Positions 5,537 to 7,476 of a DNA stretch of 7,476 nt are shown piece by piece. The notes beneath the pieces were generated by a model, which was given only the letters and a program-made list of their open reading frames with translations, was not told the origin of the DNA and made no database searches. The position numbers and the translations under genes were made by a program. The stretch's first letter is position 1. Each line of letters opens with the position of its first letter. This stretch comes from Candidatus Stahliibacteriota bacterium (lineage in GTDB: Bacteria; Hydrothermota; UBA3073), in assembly GCA_030627085.1 (NCBI GenBank), contig DAOUSS010000070.1, positions 1 to 7,476 of the forward strand, written 5' to 3'.

Positions 5537-5594
5537 ATCCGTTGTTGTTTTTCTTTTTCAACAGGGAACTAAAGAGATTGGAAGAGAACTGTTT

Positions 5595-7373
5595 TTACTC
5601 AACTTTTACTGCGTCAAATTTGCAAGAATCCTTACAAAAACCACATCTCGTGCATTTTTCAGGGTCTATTTTGTATGTCTTCTTGGGTTTGCCTTCAATT
5701 GCACCTACAGGACAGACCTTGGCACATCTCCCACACCCGTTACATTTCTCCGGGACTATAGAATATGTTATAAGGCTTTTACACTTGTGAGCGGGGCATT
5801 TTTTATTCTTTATATGCTCCTCGTATTCGTCTTTAAAGTATCTGATGGTTGTCAAAACAGGATTGGGCGCGGTCTGTCCAAGACCACACAGAGAACCCAG
5901 TTTAATCTCCTCTCCCAGTTTTTCAAGTATCTCTACATCAGAATCTCTGCCCTTTCCCTCTGTGATACGGTTTAATATCTCAAGCATCCTCTTTGTGCCA
6001 AGTCTGCAGAATGTGCACTTGCCACAGGATTCATCCTGTGTAAAGGATAGAAAGAATCTCGCAACATCAACCATACAGGTATCCTCATCCATAACAACCA
6101 TACCGCCTGAACCCATTATAGCCCCCGTCTTTGTTATTGAGTCATAATCCACAGGAATATCTATCAGGGATTCGGGTATACATCCCCCGGAAGGTCCTCC
6201 AAGCTGGACTGCTTTGAACTTCTTTCCTTTCAGTATTCCACCGCCTACATCAAATATTACATCTCTCAATGATATTCCCATCGGTACCTCTACAAGTCCC
6301 CCTCTCACAATCTTCCCAGCAAGGGAGAAGACCTTTGTGCCTTTACTCTTCTTTGTTCCATACTGGTTAAACGAAGACGGCCCATGGTGTATAATAAATG
6401 GAACATTCGCAAAGGTTTCAACATTGTTTATGTTGGTTGGATAACCGCAGAGTCCACTTGCTGCGGGATAAGGGGGCCTTGTCCTCGGCATACCTCTTTT
6501 GCCTTCTATAGACGCCATAAGCGCAGTCTCCTCACCACACACAAATGCGCCAGCACCCTCTACGATATTTGTATCAAACGAGAAGTTTGTTCTAAAAATG
6601 TTTTTCCCAAGAAAACCATACTCCCTTGCAAGTCTTATTGCATTACGCAATCTCTGGACCGCCAGCGGGTACTCCGCCCTCACATAGACATAGCCCTCGG
6701 TCGCTCCAATTGCATAGGCCCCTATAAGCATTCCTTCTATTACGGAGTGTGGGTCACCCTCAAGGGTGCTTCTGTCCATAAAGGCGCCGGGGTCACCTTC
6801 GTCTCCATTACATACAATAAACTTTTTCTCTCCTCTTGATGCCCTTGCAAGATCCCATTTTATACCTGTTGGAAAACCTGCGCCTCCCCTTCCACGCAGA
6901 CCTGATTCCTGCACCATCTCAATCACTCTCTCGGGTGAAAGTTCCCTCAGCGCTTTTTCAATTGCCCTGTATCCATCTCTCCTTATGTACTCATCAATGT
7001 CGTCCGGGTCTATTATACCACAATTTCGTAAGACAATCTTTACCTGTTTTTTGAAGAAGGAGTCCTCTTTGGTAATTATACCATCTCCTCTCACTATAAA
7101 TTCCTGGACTACTCCTTTTTTCTCCATTTTGCCAAGGTGAGCATCAATTATATCGGGAACAAGTTTCGGGGTTACATTGCCATAGGAGGTGAGCTTCCCA
7201 TCCTGAATTACATCAACTATTGGTTCTCTATAACACATACCTATACATCCTGCCTGTTTTAGCTTAATAGAGAGTCCTTTTTGTGCAATCTCTTTTTTTA
7301 GTGCCTCATAGACCTCATTTCCTCCAGCAGCAATGCCACAGGAATTTAATCCAATTCTGATTTCTTCAATCAT
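5595..7373 (-). CDS. NuoF/HydB/HndC-type NADH-binding FMN and iron-sulfur subunit
   Basis: This 592-residue cytoplasmic flavoprotein oxidises or reduces NAD(H) and passes electrons to Fe-S clusters. Residues 1-85 form a thioredoxin-like [2Fe-2S] domain with Cys12, Cys43 and Cys47. The NuoF core carries the NADH/FMN motifs GLRGRGGAGFPTG (158-170), CNGDEGDPGAFMDRS (188-202) and GAGAFVCGEETAL (273-285). An SLBB region follows (about 350-430), then the NuoF [4Fe-4S] ligands Cys450, 453, 456 and 496. The C-terminus adds KKCPAHKC (524-531) and a two-cluster ferredoxin (Cys544, 547, 550, 554 and 574, 577, 580, 584). This is the layout of the beta subunit of bifurcating [FeFe] hydrogenases and related complexes, longer than plain complex I NuoF. 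Its likely partner is the fusion protein 258 bases downstream, so hydrogenase function is not implied. The start at 7373 fits the first beta-strand of the domain, though no clear ribosome binding site precedes it. Confidence 0.95.
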   Translation of the reverse strand: MIEEIRIGLNSCGIAAGGNEVYEALKKEIAQKGLSIKLKQAGCIGMCYREPIVDVIQDGKLTSYGNVTPKLVPDIIDAHLGKMEKKGVVQEFIVRGDGIITKEDSFFKKQVKIVLRNCGIIDPDDIDEYIRRDGYRAIEKALRELSPERVIEMVQESGLRGRGGAGFPTGIKWDLARASRGEKKFIVCNGDEGDPGAFMDRSTLEGDPHSVIEGMLIGAYAIGATEGYVYVRAEYPLAVQRLRNAIRLAREYGFLGKNIFRTNFSFDTNIVEGAGAFVCGEETALMASIEGKRGMPRTRPPYPAASGLCGYPTNINNVETFANVPFIIHHGPSSFNQYGTKKSKGTKVFSLAGKIVRGGLVEVPMGISLRDVIFDVGGGILKGKKFKAVQLGGPSGGCIPESLIDIPVDYDSITKTGAIMGSGGMVVMDEDTCMVDVARFFLSFTQDESCGKCTFCRLGTKRMLEILNRITEGKGRDSDVEILEKLGEEIKLGSLCGLGQTAPNPVLTTIRYFKDEYEEHIKNKKCPAHKCKSLITYSIVPEKCNGCGRCAKVCPVGAIEGKPKKTYKIDPEKCTRCGFCKDSCKFDAVKVE

Positions 7374-7392
7374 AATTTTATTTTGGGATGCA

Positions 7393-7443
7393 GATTAAAA
7401 GTGATTAAGAGATTAAGTTAATTGAGTGATTAAGTTGATTAAG
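7393..7443. repeat. GATTAAG short-motif repeat region
   Basis: GATTAAG occurs at 7403-7409, 7411-7417, 7428-7434 and 7437-7443, with a near copy (GATTAAA) at 7393-7399. The spacing is irregular. The stretch is AT-rich, noncoding and lies directly upstream of the NuoF-type gene. I could not pick out a convincing promoter in it, although the promoter could lie within it or beyond the window end. Confidence 0.6.
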
Positions 7444-7476
7444 GTGTAGCCTATTCAAATTAACTGAATTAACTAA

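Noticed and set aside
6384..6839. A 151-codon plus-strand reading frame
   Set aside because: It lies antisense to the NuoF core motifs and has no domain features or ribosome binding site worth noting.
5595..7373. Membrane-bound complex I (Nuo) operon
   Set aside because: There are no membrane subunits or other Nuo genes in the window, and the NuoF-type protein has the N- and C-terminal extensions typical of soluble bifurcating complexes.

Overview
The window looks like a chromosomal piece from an uncultured, anaerobic, Gram-negative-type bacterium. An outer-membrane-type beta-barrel protein argues for two membranes. The large iron-sulfur/flavin NAD(P)H enzymes argue for an anaerobic redox metabolism based on ferredoxin. 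The gaps between genes are packed with short hairpin repeats of a kind I associate from memory with candidate-phylum and other environmental genomes. I cannot name the phylum. All five convincing genes lie on the minus strand, so transcription runs from high to low coordinates.

Upstream block (7373 to 2046). Two large genes encode a soluble electron-transfer complex. The first (5595-7373) is a NuoF/HydB/HndC-type flavoprotein: a thioredoxin-like N-terminus, the NADH/FMN domain, an SLBB domain, a [4Fe-4S] domain and a C-terminal two-cluster ferredoxin. The second (2046-5336) is a 1096-residue fusion: a [2Fe-2S] ferredoxin domain, a GltD/NfnB-like FAD/NADPH module, cysteine-rich ferredoxin domains, and a NuoG/formate-dehydrogenase-like domain that keeps its [4Fe-4S] motif but appears to have lost the molybdenum-ligand residue. 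One NADH site, one NADPH site and many Fe-S clusters, with no visible H-cluster or Mo active site, fit an electron-bifurcating NADH/NADPH/ferredoxin transhydrogenase (compare the Sporomusa Stn complex) better than a hydrogenase or formate dehydrogenase. This function is inferred. A small NuoE-like partner, if there is one, would lie beyond position 7476.

Downstream block (1828 to 267). A perfect-consensus promoter (1800-1828) drives a short VIT/CCC1-like membrane protein (1261-1737). It is followed 13 bases later by a flavodoxin-like protein (765-1247). A second promoter-like element, overlapped by two inverted repeats, then precedes a secreted beta-barrel protein (267-710).

Gaps. Positions 1-266, 1738-2045, 5337-5594 and 7374-7476 hold no convincing protein genes. 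They contain several families of small hairpins and short-period repeats. Two families show the same outer sequence with different but self-complementary stems, so the fold is conserved while the stem sequence changes. A related 7-base repeat sits in frame inside the 1096-residue gene. No rRNA, tRNA, CRISPR array, transposase or clear rho-independent terminator was seen.
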